DNA from: Gordius sp. MW1
Lineage: Eukaryota; Nematomorpha; Gordioida; Gordea; Gordiidae
Length of the DNA: 64,000 nt
Assembly (NCBI GenBank): GCA_964036665.1
Contig: OZ038527.1
Span: 6,634,001 to 6,698,000, forward strand
Reading direction: 5' to 3'
Below the pieces are notes generated by a model that searched no databases, had not been told where the DNA came from, and was given only the letters and a program-made list of their open reading frames with translations. The position numbers and the translations under genes were made by a program. This document shows, piece after piece, positions 1-16,537 of the stretch (positions within the stretch are counted from its first letter, which is position 1; every line of letters starts with the position of its first letter).

Positions 1-3394
<3,394 letters not shown>

Positions 3395-5593
3395 CTTTTA
3401 ATGTAATTAATATATTAGTGAAACAAAGCTAAGATTTTAAATTTAACGCCAAGTTGCAACGGCCTCATAGGGACATTTGTTTAATGACAAAATTTAACTG
3501 ATCGTAATTTTTTTAAATTTAAATAGCCCCTTAAAATGATTTTAAGGCTACAATATATATATTATTAGAATCAAATTATTTTAAATTTGGTATAATTAAG
3601 TCTTCAGTGAATCTGAGATTGTAAAATTTTTATTAAACTTTTCTATGATTTCTTAATAAGCTTGGTATTTACAATTCATATGTGAAAGAGGTAATAAGAC
3701 CTGAATTTTTATTTTAGACAAACATCACATTATAAAATTTTATATTATAAAATTGATAACAACGCTATGTTGCATATCATTGTATAGCGTATTATAAGGC
3801 TTAGCTATTATCCCACTGCGCTATAGTATCTAAGAATGAATATTTTAAAATAAGACGATTTATAATTTTAAGGAACAATATGCATCTTATTGCTATACAA
3901 TTATAAGGACTTATTAAGCAGAAGTCGAGCTTAGCTATATCTAATAGTAAGAGTCAAAATGCTTTGCTTTTGCACAATTGCACCATAATAGTCGCAATAA
4001 TTAATATGGTCTTATTGATCCTCAACCTACACTCTTTTAATTTAGAGGTTCTCCTATTAAAAACTTTTTGGCGGGAAACAACCTTAACCGGTTTTTATAA
4101 CTTTGTTTAGACTATACACAAAATATTTTCATTCCTTCGAACCAACTGTTATTTTTCCCTCTTAACTTAAAATATTCTACCAATAGGAACTATGGAATAC
4201 AAATATAATCAATATGAAGAGAGGTCTGGATTTACGACGCATGGTATCCGCGAATCAAATAATTCTAATTTTTATGCCATTTAGTTTAAATTTTGAATTG
4301 GAAACTAATTTGGCTAAACTTATTCCTATCTTTATTAGCACGTGGCTCGAAAATAATAACAACGTTTTCGCTCTTATTGGGGCTCATCAATATGCCATAG
4401 TTAATTTTCTAATTACATACTAATCGAGATAAATATAGGTTTAGTTTACTTTTATGGTTGTTAAGGATAAATCTTTGGATAAACCCCCATAATTGTGGTG
4501 CAAAGAATATTTTTTCTGTAATATTTAAATAAGGGTTAAAAACGATTCCGATTCATTATTATGAAGAGAGGTCCCGATTTATTTTTCCATAAAGTAATTA
4601 ACAACCAAGCGACCCTAACTTATGCATGCTACGCAAATTAGCAACATAAATGTATGGGCAAGCTATATATTTATATGAAGCATTCGACAAGTTATTGGAG
4701 CTATAATAGTTTAGAAGAGTTATTGATTGCATTATTTAAATTTAAAAATGGATCTATAAACATAATAGATATATTATGAATGTTCCTAGATTCTTATAAA
4801 TTTAAAAGATGCTTCTGACGGGTATGCAGAATTGCCAATTTACAATCAGACCAAGTGTAATTAGACCAACGTACAATTAGTTTTAAATTTCTTATCCAGC
4901 TTTTTAAATTGTATAACTGTTTATATTTGTACATATTTTTGGAATGTATACATAATTTTGTGTTATCTAGTGACTGCAGATAATTTTATAACTATAGCGC
5001 ATAAGGACACTCACAATTATTGGTTTATTTGTATCAAATTCTTTAAGGATATATTTAGGTTGTAAAAATTATAAGTTTTTAAGATAGTATAATGTATATA
5101 GGGAATTAAGTTGTAAAATATTTTATATAAATAATTGGCATATAAATCCTGAGCGCCCTTTTGTTATTATAAATTTTCTTAATTTTTTTTTAAATATTTA
5201 AATTTAGAGAACTACCCTTATTGGACAATTATCAAATACGATTATAACTGAAGGTACAAATATTTAAATGTAATTTAATCAAAGTGTAAAAGTATATAGT
5301 GTCTTTCAAAAAAACTTTTTGATGCGCTATTTAAATTAAATAATTTTGAAATAATTGACAAAGATTAATAAAATAAATCAATTATTATTCATAAGAAATC
5401 ACTAAACTATATCTTACCAGTTACAAACTATGAATGAAGTTAAATATTAGATTATATTATATTTTCGATATAATAGAATGACATGTAAAACGTTCCATGC
5501 TAATTTGTGATAATAATAATTTCGTAGTTGCGAGTTAAATGTTCTTACATTTATTATTTTGATGAATAAAAAATCCATGGCTTATGGATAAAC
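3395..5593. other. AT-rich intergenic DNA, nothing recognised
   Basis: Between the PLK start and the possible secretory exon. Only short chance frames are present and I see no conserved motif, RNA or mobile-element end. The PLK promoter should lie at its left edge, but no clear element is visible. Confidence 0.5.
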
Positions 5594-5677
5594 ATGAAGA
5601 ATTATATTATTTTGGTTTTGAGTTTTACAAGCCTATTTAATGCCCAACAACGATCCCTACTAGAAAACCAAAATCAG
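5594..5677 (+). CDS. Possible first exon encoding a signal peptide
   Basis: An ATG opens a 28-codon frame reading MKNYIILVLSFTSLFNAQQ followed by a polar stretch, then a plausible splice donor (CAG|GTATTA). The profile (Lys, hydrophobic core, small residue before Gln-Gln) is that of a cleavable secretory signal. No convincing second exon was found in the following kilobases, so the gene may be broken by the many insertions to its right, or this is chance. Function unknown. Confidence 0.3.
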
Positions 5678-7963
5678 GTATTATATAAAATTTGTACTCA
5701 ATTATTATAACTTTAACGATTTTAGATAACAAAACTATATATATATATAAATATGTCTATAAACGTAAAATTTTAAAAAATTTTGTGATTTATAAAAAGT
5801 CTTATTTATTTCATGGTTCCGCTATTTTAGTGAAACCTAAATTTATCTATTCAATGCATTACAAAATTAAATACATAAAATGATTGCGTGTACTATTAAA
5901 ACTTAGTTTTTTTTATGAACACACATAATTTGTTAAAAAAATTATGTACATAATGAAAAAATTATGTATGTTCATATATTCGAATTAAAGATTAAATGCT
6001 TATTAGTGGTCTCTAGGCCTGACCTAATCGGACTCGACGCCTCAGCCGCAAAAATATGTAAAATTGTATTAGGCGGGTGGGATCGGGCATATATTTTTCC
6101 TGGCGCCTCGGCATAAATTATCTTTAAAAAACCACTTCATGTTCATCTCCTTTAGCCTAATTTTATTTTTTGATATTTTCTGCTCGAATTTATAAAAATT
6201 AATTAAAATGCTGATGCGAAAAGTCAGAATTTTAAGCCAGCAATTCATAAATTTTAACACCTGCACTGATAGCACAACATCCAGCAAATGCTTAACAGAA
6301 GAAGTGGTGCTGAATGAATAATTTTATCTCTCATGTGGTTTCGTACTTGTATATCACTCGGTATTATTAATATGAATCATTTATTATATAAATAATTTTA
6401 ATAATTTAAAGTGAATTATATATTTATTGTAAAACTTGCAAAACTTAAGTTAAAGATTGGCTGTTAAAATATTTCGGTTAATTTTAATATCGGGCGGGTC
6501 GGGATCGGGTGGGGCAAAATGAAGACGGGAAGGGCTGGGTTCGGGCTTAAAAATTGTCTATTTGCAGACATCGGATGCTTATATATCCATTCAAAGTAAA
6601 GATGACAAATATGGTTGATGGAATTCCCAATATTTATAATATTGCTTTATAAACCTTTCCTAATAGTTATTATAGAGGATACATAGTAGTAAAAGAGAGT
6701 AATAATAATTTACTATTGTGTAAACAAAGATAAAATAAATAAAAATGACCACAATTATTTTTTTTATCAAAGGGCCATCAAGGGTTCGGCTCGCATTGAT
6801 ATGTTAAAACTATCATAATCGAGCTGGCCCATGGGCTAGTCTGACCCGATAGCTAACTGACCCTTAAAAACAAGTTTTTTTTAAATTAACTTAACTTTTA
6901 ATAATAATAATAAAGGCTCTAAGAGCGTTTATAGTATATAGCTTTTACATCACTTTACTAGCCCCTTTTCGCTTTCTATAATAACTTTTTTGTGTAAAAT
7001 TGTAAAATATTTTCTCGTTTTTTAAAAATACAGTATATAAAAATTCTTGTTTGCGAAAAATGAAATAACTTTGATAACAAATAATAACTCAAAAAGTCTA
7101 TTAAATTATTAAAATGAAAAAAATGCAGTTAAAAACCTCGCAATTGAAATGTTGCAATATAAGCTCTGGCAAGTGGCAAGGGCTTCGGTTGGGCTTAAAA
7201 TAAATATTTTTCTTCAACGCAGATGTAACAATTACAAAAACATATGGCTGGGGGGGGGGTCAAGATCGGGCCAATAATTGGCCCTAACGTTTGCTAATGT
7301 TGATGTTTTATTTATCTATAAATGTCAACCTACAAGCATTAACTGCTGTCGAGTTGAATAGGTAGAACAACTGAAGAATGATCATATAAAGGATTTTACC
7401 TGGACGTCAATATGGTTCTAAAATTTTTGTTCCCAAAATAAATTTACGACATACACTGCAGAGCAATGGAACTTCATGCTAGATAACATAGAATTTTGAT
7501 GAATAAGTATTTTTGATACATACAGTCGAAACTTCTTAATCGCAAAATCTTTTAATCGCGAAATTAACCGCCATTTTGTTTTTTTAAACGATAATATTAA
7601 CAAAAACATCGTTTATTGACAAATCGCTTAATAGTACAATATCGGATATTCACAAACATTTTCTAGTCCTTAAATCAACCAGATAATTATATAAAATATC
7701 GTTTTATAGCGAAGCGTAAGAATTGAATATAAAATATAATGTACATATACTTTTATTTCCATCATTTAATCGCGAAATATCGGTTAATCGCGAATTTTTT
7801 CTCAGGCCCGAGGCTTTGCAATTAAACGGTTTTGACTGTATTAGAAAGGATGGAGTATAAATTCAAGCTTTTGATTAGCTTCTCTTACATTTCCTTGTCA
7901 TATGCTTAAAAATGATTAAACTTTTAGAATAAGGCTTGTCAAAATTATGAGTTATAATATATG
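5678..7963. other. Intergenic DNA with G+C-rich repeat scraps
   Basis: Mostly AT-rich. Patches such as GGGCGGGTCGGGATCGGG (about 6060-6110, 6488-6550, 7240-7270) resemble the CCCGA-type low-complexity arms of the hAT-like elements at 19.3, 48.8 and 51.3 kb, so decayed copies are likely. No gene seen. Confidence 0.4.
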
Positions 7964-7965
7964 TA

Positions 7966-8873
7966 GGGGAGACCGGGGCTAGTCTTAGCCCGGGATTACT
8001 ATTATCTTTGTAATTATTTTTTAAAATAATAAAGACATGTAATTAAAATTTAAACCATATGTGTGTTTTTTCATAAGGTATAAGTGAAAAAATTTTTGTT
8101 TATAAAAAATAGAATTTAAAATTTTTATGGAGGAAAAACGATTTTTCGGGGCTATTAGTAGCCTTGACAAAGTTTTGTATTTTAAACATAAAATTATTTG
8201 GCTGTATATTTTGTTTTAATTTAAGTTCTGTCTTATAAAGGATATTATATAAAAACCGTCTAATGATTAAATTTTTATTGGCGATTTAACATGTTAAATT
8301 ATTAATCGTTTATAAAAATAGGGGTCGGGGCTAGTCGGAGAGGGGCTAGTGCTAGCCATTTTCATTGCGTAGACAAATGTCAAGATTTTAAAAATAATAA
8401 TTTTGTTTAATCATAATTTATCTTAGTGTAATTTGGAATATTAATAGACTATTTAAGGATTTTTTCCATTGCAAAATTTGTCTTTTATTGGTACCTAAAT
8501 CAGATTGTCATTTTGACCCTTTTTTATTTGTATTATGTAAAATATAACCATATTACATTTGCACTCTATATGTTTTTTTATAATAAAACAATGTTTTTAT
8601 TGATTTGAGTTACATACACAAATAAGAAGTGAAAACGTAAGGGATAATCTATCCCCCGAAAGGGGCTATGACTTGCCCCGTTGTAAATTTTTGGGTTTTT
8701 GTTTTTTTTAAATTTAATTTGTGAAAAAACTATTAATTTTTTCAATCCAAATTTTTTTCCTATAGTAATAGACCTTAAAATTACGTCCCATCAAAAAAAT
8801 TGGAAAAATAATTTTTAGTTTTTTTTTAAAAAGCGATTTAGTTTTTTATGGCTATTTAGTCCCTGGTCTTCCC
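7966..8873. mobile_element. TIR element with TA flanks (GGGGAGACCGGGGC type)
   Basis: Left end GGGGAGACCGGGGCTAGTC, right end TTTAGTCCCTGGTCTTCCC, inverted with a few mismatches over about 20 bp and flanked by TA on both sides (7964-7965, 8874-8875), as expected of Tc1/mariner-like insertion. Further GGGGCTAGT/TAGCC motifs recur inside (about 8149, 8325, 8341, 8661). No transposase frame; a non-autonomous element of about 0.9 kb. Confidence 0.6.
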
Positions 8874-9136
8874 TACATACTTTTTTATATTTGTTTTTTA
8901 TACATCTACCCCCCCCCCCCGCCATTGTTATATTGCGTATGCCAGCCCCATAAAAAATATATTAGACTCTTCTTGCAACCTAAACCAACCTTTAATAAAT
9001 AAAAATTTTAAAATTAACGCGCGGAGCTCCAGAGTTAAAGCCGCTAATTTTACCTTCTAACCTACCTAAATTTTTTACAATAAAAATGAGATGGGAATGA
9101 TTTTAAACCCAAAACTATAAACTCTTTATGTTTATA

Positions 9137-10870
9137 AATTGCTATGCAATTTATGGGCTCGTTTTTGGCTATCCGTTGATGTCCGTCCGTTTACCCTCCA
9201 ATGTATATATTTACTTAAATTAATATTTTGTTCTTGTTAATACCATTGATAATATGACTTTTTGACCGTCCACAGGCTACTGACCATTGAAAAAAATGAC
9301 CATTGGCCAAATAAATCGAATTTTTTTTTCGTTTTTGAATAGGTTAACATTGATAATTACCCTATGCCCTCCACTACAAGAGCCTATGCATCTACTGATA
9401 TGGGTCCCTGTACCCCTATTTAATTAAATGCTATGCAATTTATGGGCGGGCTCGCTTTCCATTTTATTGCTATGCAATTTATGGGCTCACTTTCCATTTT
9501 GTTTGTCTGCCTATTCGGCGTGCTACACCGCATGTCTTGTGCTACACCGAATGTCTTGTCACGCACCGAATGTCTTGTTTTGTTTACTTTTAATTTTTGT
9601 TAATTTAACTAGTTTTTAGGTTCGAATACCGGAGTTTTTTTTGACTCTTATGATTGTTCCTGTTACTACCATTGCTATTATGACTTTTTGGCCGTCCGTT
9701 GCCTGCTGACCAATGGAATGAAATGACCACTGGCCAAAGTATGATTCGAAAATTATTTTTTTCGTTTTTTTTACTATTATGATTGTTCCTGTTACTACCA
9801 TTGCTATTATGACTTTTTGGCCGTCCGTTGCCTGCTGACCAAGAGAATGAAATGACCACTGGCTAAAGTATGATTCGAAAATTATTTTTTTCGTTTTTTT
9901 TGACTAATATTGACAATTACCCTATGCCCTCCCCTAGTAGAGCCTATGCCTCTACTGATATGGGTCCCTATGCCCCCCCACAAAAGCCTATGCCTCTCCT
10001 GATGTGGGTTCGAATCCCGGAGAGGCCAAATTTTTATTTTATTTTTTTGTTTAAATTTATATATTGTTCTTGTTAATACCGTTGATAATAAGACTTTTTT
10101 GCCGTCCGTTGGCTGCTGACCAATGGAAAAAAATGACCATTGGCCAAAATGTTAATCGCAATTATTTTTTTCGTTTTTTTCTACTATTATGATTGTTCTT
10201 GTTACTACCATTGATAATATGGCTTTTTGGCCGTCCGTTGGGTGCTGACCAATGAAAAAATGACCATTAGCCAAAATGTTAATCGCAATTATTTTTTTCG
10301 TTTTTTTTTGACTATTATGATTGTTCCTGTTACTACCATTGCTATTATGACTCTTTGGCCGTCCGTTGGCTGCTGACTAATGGAATAAAATGACCATTGG
10401 CCAAATAAATCGAAATTTTTTTTTTCATTTTTTTTGACTATTATGAATTTATATCCACTTTTACCGTGTCCTGGCTGCTGACCAATGGAAAAAAATGACC
10501 ATTGGCCAAAATGTGATTCGAAATTTTTTTTTCGTTTTTTTTACTCTTATGAATTTATATCCACTTTTAACGTGTCCTGGCTACTGACCAATGGGAAAAA
10601 TGACCATTGGCCAAATTTTGAATCAAAATTTTAATTTTTTTTTCTATTTGGAATTGGTTAACATTGCTAATTACCCTATGCCCGTCAGTCCAATTATTTT
10701 GAATTTAATACCCCCCTATAGGCATTCTCGCCCCTTCCCACCTTTCTCGCCCATAAATTGCATAGCAAATATGCTACATTTATACGGAGAATAGATGAGT
10801 CGTCCCCCCTTCCCTTCCCCTCCTCCCCTTTCCCTTCTCCCCCTTCCCACGTGGGCCGAAGGCCCGAGTT
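9137..10870 (-). mobile_element. Family X element, copy X1 (reverse orientation)
   Basis: Read on the minus strand it starts with the hairpin end ACTCGGGCCTTCGGCCC, then a purine-rich GGGAAGGG tract, GGTGGGAAGGGGCGAGAATG, a series of 110-150 bp repeats containing CCAATGGTCA...CCATTGG, and ends at ATTGCATAGCAATT. It holds a GGTTCGAATCCCGGAGAGGC motif (about 10007-10026, plus strand). Seven copies or fragments occur in this window. Its 5' end lies about 30 bp before the first visible exon of the gene at 10902. Open frames inside it (FHWSAANGRPKS-like) are by-products of the repeats. Confidence 0.75.
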
Positions 10871-10901
10871 AATTATTTAATTTTAATTTATATGAACAAA
10901 G

Positions 10902-13358
10902 GGTCGAGATACCGAAATAATATTGGATTTGGTAAAAGAAAAAGGTGTCCTTTACATTGTTAACGATTATCAAAATCATTTGGCCTGCTTGATCAACAAA
11001 ATTTACAGAAGAGAAAACTCGACGAAAGAAATTCAAAATTTATTATCTGACTCACCCAAGTCAGCAAATAAATCGATGCTCAATTACATCGTCAAACTCA
11101 ATGACCAACTCAAAGGTGATCATATTTATACTAATTAACTTACATAAATATTTATTTTATTTATATTTGTGATAGGCAACTTAACCATATATCATAAGGA
11201 CATAGACAAATTAATAGATGATTTTATCGAAATTCGTAATCACTTGAAAAATCATAAAAACAAAAATATGGGCAAGATTAGTGTATTTACCGATGCGGAT
11301 AATATTTTAAAAATATTGGAGGCGGTGGAAAAACATTTAGACCTTTTAAAAATCAATAAATTATCCGAAAACAATGATACGCTGGAAAAAACTTCCATTT
11401 TTCAAATATACGATAATATCTTGATGCTAAAAGGCCTTTTGGAAAACGTAATTGGAGATAGATCCTCATCCCAAATGGCGGATCAATACAATCAATCGGC
11501 AAACCAAAGAATATACAAAGGTGTTACACAAATCTTTACGCCAGATTTCGCCGTGGGTCCTAAACTCGAAGCAGGAAATACTTTTACTAATGACGCTGAC
11601 ATTGATATCCCCGAGGAAGCTAAATGGCGCATCAGAAATTTAATGGGTGCCTCAAAAGAGCCCGAAAAAAATATGTACCTCTACATGAGAGGGGTAGGAC
11701 TCGATACCAATAATAGCTTACAAAAGCTAAACAGTGTACCTTTTAACTTTCCTATTCACAGTAAGGATCGTCCATTAAATTTACCGCTTAATTTGATGGA
11801 GTCGATAATTTCTCATGATGGCAAAAGTGTACACGATATTGAAGCTGGTAACGTCGACGACGCTGCACCATTCCTAAAGTTGCTAGCACAATACACGAAA
11901 AAATTAAGAGAATCATCGACTCTCACTACGTTGGTGTTTGAAGAAGCCATGGAAAAGTATAAGTTGGAAGCGGAAAAAAATGCTCGTCAAACCTCCCCAC
12001 TCACCCAAATACCCTTCAATTTCGCTAATCTACGCCCTGCTACTCCGGGCCCTTTGCAAGGAGATGATGACTTCGCAGCCATACTAGCACAATTTACCAA
12101 ACCCAAACGTGCCACTCAAACTACTCTGTCATTTGATGTAGCTTTAGCACAATTGCAAGCATCCATCCCTAACACCGAAGCCGCTAAGCCTTACACCCCT
12201 TTCGATTTCGCTTCTCTACGCCGTGCTACTCCAGCACCACTACAAGGTGGTGAAGACTTTGCGGCTATATTAGCACAATTTACCAAACCCAAGCGTGTTA
12301 CTCAAACTACGCTAGCTTTTGATGCAGCGCTCGCCCAACTCCTATCATCCACTACCCAAGCAGGTTTAGCTGCTAAACCATATACACCTTTCAATTTTGA
12401 CGCTCTCAAGGGAAAGCCCTCGGCTCTATTAGGTCCCCCTGACATCTCTAACCCTCAAACTGTTATCAAACATTTTGACGATGTGCACGTGGATGCATAC
12501 TTTGGAAGTCCAATTACTACAATTGCCAAGGACAATGCCATTCCCGTCAGACATTACGCAGTTCGACCCGAAAGTTACAACCCGGAAGTTAGTATTATAT
12601 TAGATACTCAAAAGGTCCAGGCCTCCACTCAACCTATCACCACCTTAACTCCCTTAAATACGACAAACCTAGTAAGCACTTCGATATCTACGAAGAAAGC
12701 TGAAATTTCGACGCCCTCCACAATCATCTCATCTTGTGCCTCAGCTACCATCCCCACTAACCTCATTGTAATAACCACAACCACCTTAGCTTCAAAGAAT
12801 CGCGATCCTCAAATCATAGCACCCCCAAAGGGAAGAGGTAGCCTCAAATTTTCCAGCTCAAAATGGATGGCCGCTAATCACATGCTACCCGACGATAGGA
12901 TGGGTTGGTCCAATGTAAACAAAGCAGGTCCTAACGAACGAGATTTGGGTTCCTTTTTTGAAGGCGATCGACCAGTTATAAACACACTTGAGCAGTTGGC
13001 TAAAGTCTTCCCAACAGAGATGTTGACACGAATTGACCAAAATGTCATATTAGAAAGTCCTGAAATAAAAGAGTTGCGAGATAGGCTCAAGGCTACAACT
13101 TATCAGTTTTCCAATTATCGTGGACCCACGCTGGGCAGTGGTATTAGTTGGAAAGAAATCAAGGATTGGATTACCACCTTAACTACTCCTTCCGCTTACG
13201 CAACGGATCCCATTTATAATACACCTTTAAGTTCCCTTCCTGCTAATGATTTGAACTGGGGTGCTGCTAAGCTTTTTGAGAAAAAAGGTCCCCTCAAAGG
13301 GATAAACCAAGATTTTTTCAATAGAATGTTTTGGCTTCACCGTCGAAATAATCGTTGA
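10902..13358 (+). CDS. Unrecognised two-exon protein with internal 62-63 residue repeats (5' end missing)
   Basis: Visible exons 10902-11115 and 11176-13358 joined by a 60-nt GT-AG intron (AAA G|GC AAC keeps frame). The open frame runs back to a stop at 10893-10895 without an ATG, so a first exon is missing or lies beyond the X1 insertion. About 800 residues. N-terminal ~200 residues are helical and charged. Then come three units: a weak one (about 11740-12011) and two strong ones at 12012-12197 and 12198-12386 with FAAILAQFTKPKR and TQTTLxFDxALAQL, plus a partial fourth. A Ser/Thr-rich stretch follows (about 12600-12790), then a folded-looking C-terminus ending RMFWLHRRNNR. Base composition is clearly richer in G+C than its surroundings. 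No signal peptide, membrane span or known family was recognised. Confidence 0.7.
12012..12386 (+). repeat. Tandem coding repeat inside the unrecognised gene
   Basis: Two in-frame units of 62 and 63 codons, each starting PF(N/D)FA(N/S)LR and containing QG(D/G)(D/E)DFAAILAQFTKPKR. The units keep amino acids while differing at many third positions, which argues that the protein is, or was, under selection. Confidence 0.8.
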
Positions 13359-14470
13359 TACAATGCTTTAATTACCCATTATTGAATCCCGTCAATCGTC
13401 TTTTAGACGAATATGGTTTTGTATCCTCAACAAATGAATGTTAATAGTGTGTTTTATTCTGTATTAGAAGCATAGATAGACTACAATTAGAAGTCGATTA
13501 GTTATGTTTATAATAGATCGTGTAGATTAAATAATAAATAAATTGTCCCAAATTACACTAATCTCTTACTTGCAAGCAAAAAATATTACTTAAACACGGG
13601 AGATTTAAATTTATATTAGCAAAAAATATAGACGAACTTAACCAGAATAGATCATCCCATACTATGCTTATTTAATATTACTGAAAAGAAAATAAAGTAA
13701 ATCAAAAGCAACTTGTAAGCAAATTATAATTCCGCACACTACTTATCAAACTATTTTAAACAATGCCTAACAATGTTCTTCATAGATTTATTATCGGGAA
13801 TGTTAGAGGGTGTCAAAAACAAATTATAATTATTATAATGTTTTGTCATTATATAGGAATCGTCAGAAATATTAAAAACAAAATAAATGTAAATAAAATA
13901 GAATATAAACTAAAGATAATGTTCTTATGGAAGTGACAAGTTTCTGAATCTTTTAAAATGCCTAAGAAATTAATGCATTATTTAAAAGTATATGAAAATT
14001 TATCTATAAATCATAATGCGAAATTAAAAATAACATGCTTATTAATCCCAATCAATAAATCAAAATAATAATAAAAAGTCATTCGGGCTTGGGCAGAAAA
14101 AATTTCATTTTGCAGAGCTCTATGCATAGCCAATATAAAATTATTTGTAATTTGAACTTTCTAAAACAGGTAAACTAATTTCAAATAAACCAATACGCAC
14201 AGCAAAAATAACACGTTTTTTGAAACTCAAATTCGGCACATTCTTTTTACGTGATATATATAAACAGCAATTCGATACAACGCTATGTACAATAACTTAT
14301 ATAAATAGCAGAAATAAATTTAGTGATATTAACAGTAGATTATCTCGGTGCCCTATCAACTCGCCGAATTTAATGTCCCCCGGTTAAAAAATGTCCCCCA
14401 TTTAACCAATCACAAAATGTCCCAGGGTGGATTCGGCGAGATGGTTTTCGGCAAGTTGACGGGCCACCGA
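13359..14470. other. Intergenic DNA with a hAT MITE end fragment
   Basis: AT-rich spacer between two convergent genes. At about 14085-14121 the string CGGGCTTGGGCAG...TTTCATTTTGCAG followed by AGCTCTA matches the right end of the hAT MITE at 51319-51998. Nothing else recognised. Confidence 0.45.
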
Positions 14471-16537
14471 TTATCTCGCGTTGCCACCACTCTCTGGATT
14501 CATTGCACCAGAGAGGAGGACAAACACGAAGAATATAACGATGTAGAGCCAATATTTGCCCAGGAAGGAATTCTTTTCTCCGTAGGCACTTTTCGTTTTT
14601 TCCGCCTTTTCCAGTTCAAGCCGTTGGAGCCAGGTTTGAGTGTCGGGTACTGGACCTGACACCATTTGCTGTACAAATGCCCGAATATTTGTGGCCGTGT
14701 CTGGCTTAGCTTCTTCATTAGGGCTATAAAATATTGACGTTACAAATGTTAAATTTTATAAAATAGATTTGAAAGGGAGTTATTGTAAGCTAGTTAAAAA
14801 ATCCTTTGTTAAAAAGTAATATAAAGGAAACACTGAAACATTTCGCTCCTGCTCATCTCGACTAAAACGCAGCTCAACTAAGATTAAAACGCAGCTCAAC
14901 TAATCGTATTATAATTGGGTTAGGGTTAGGATATATTTAATATCTACATATGTTATAGAATATAATATATGTGTATATAATATATAAAGATATATATAAT
15001 AAAATAATATTAGCAGTTACTGAATGTTAAACATTCATTCATACTTTAAATATCTAAGATTGGTGTTTTAGGTGGGCTGAGTTTTAATTGAGTTGAGTAC
15101 AATTCAAACATTTGTAAGAGCAAAGTCAATGCCAAGTTACACCAATTGGTAGGAAATCTGTCATTCCTCACATATACGTTATTGAACTGATATAATTTAT
15201 TTTATTTATAATTGAAACAGGCACATGGGCATGGCGTAGCAAAGGGGGGGAGGGACGCAGGAAAGGGTAGCTGCTCCCCTAATTTATTAAAATTATGGTA
15301 AAATTTCAAAAATGATCATTTTGGCCCTCCCTAAATCATTATTGCCCCCTTCTAATTATAATGCTAGCTACGCCTATGTAACAAGTTAAATAAATTTAAC
15401 CCAAGGGTTTTCAATTTTATATATAGAATATTTGGTTTTATTTATCCAGGCTACATGTACCATTAATTAGAAAGAAATACAAACATTTTTAATACAAAGA
15501 TTTATTGCAGATTTTTTACATGATTGTTTTTTGAATATCACAATTGTTTATATATTCTACAAAACACAATTAAAAAATATAAAATTATTAGTATTTTGGG
15601 ACAAATTCAGGCTGGGCAAGGGCTTTTAAAACGAGAATTAAGTTCAATCTTAAATTAAAAAGGCATAAAGCCTTTAAACGTTATTATTCAATGCATTATA
15701 TTATTAACATACATACATTGACTATTATAATGCAATTTATATAGTTAACTATAATAAACACATAAATATAAAAATAAACTATGCAATGGGTTAACAAGCT
15801 AAAAACAAACAATTTTTATTCGTTACGCTTTTTAGTAAGATAATTAAAATAGATGTTATATACTAATGTAAAAAGGGTTTTGTTAAAAAAAATTAAGCAA
15901 TATACAAACTTTTAAATAAGTATATTATTAAGGAATATCAAATTAGTTAATTATTGGCTTACATTGGTAAATGGTTGACAAGGTCATTTTTTTGATTTTT
16001 ATGGGCAGGACTATAAAAATATGGATTTTTTATGTTAGCACTGATTAAATGACCCAATTGATTGAAGGTTAAGCATATGGAACAAGTCACATTAGACTGC
16101 ATCAATAGACAAGATTTAGTCATTGTTTGGACAATTTTAGGGTCTGAAATAATTTGTAAATTATTTTCTCTCGGATATTCAGGATTTAAAATAATTATGT
16201 GAAAAAATCCATCATCAAGGCAACTGCTTGAGAGATCTGACCAAAACTTGTTATTTAATGATCCAGCATGTGGAACAAATGTTGCAGCTAAATTCACGTT
16301 TTCGCCCGGTTTAAATCCACCGACTACAATATCATTTTTTATAGACAGTGTATCTGAAGGCATGATATGGCTTGGATTATTACTTAATTTGTTGACATTT
16401 ATGTCACCTAAAAGCACTAAGCCATTTTCAACATTGTCAATGAAGTAATATAAATTGAAAGATGTCTGTGAAGCACTCTCTTGCGCAACTAGGTAACTTA
16501 CAAGATAAGTAAGCGTCGCTAATTGTAAATTAGCCAT
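14471..16537 (-). CDS. EMC10: ER membrane protein complex subunit 10 (EMC10)
   Basis: EMC10 is a membrane-anchored luminal subunit of the EMC insertase of the ER. Two exons: 16537-15963 and 14723-14471, joined CCA AT|C CCT across a 1239-nt intron with donor GTAAGC and acceptor TTTATAG; total 275 codons, close to the ~260 of animal EMC10. A signal peptide opens the protein (MANLQLATLTYLVSYLV). The motif VNLAATFVPHAGSLNNKFWS matches the luminal SSFVPACSLVESHLSD region. The C-terminal DTQTWLQRLELEKAEKTKS, then NSFLGKYWLYIVIFFVFVLL, matches the family's final coiled stretch and single membrane anchor (KSFFAKYWMYI type). The start is the first ATG of the open frame. The intron carries short repeat elements. 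Confidence 0.92.
14845..15400. repeat. Repeat fragments in EMC10 intron, including a GGGTTA core
   Basis: GGGTTAGGGTTAGG at about 14928 lies between imperfect inverted stretches CAACTAAGATTAAAACGCAG (about 14877) and TGGGCTGAGTTTTAATTGAG (about 15073). A second small element with GGCATGGCGTAGC (about 15230) and GCTAGCTACGCC (about 15362) in inverted orientation surrounds a GGGGGGGAGGGACG tract. Both look like MITE remnants. Confidence 0.4.

Noticed and set aside
14348-14659. A plus-strand 103-codon frame over the EMC10 last exon
   Set aside because: It is the antisense shadow of the EMC10 C-terminal exon.
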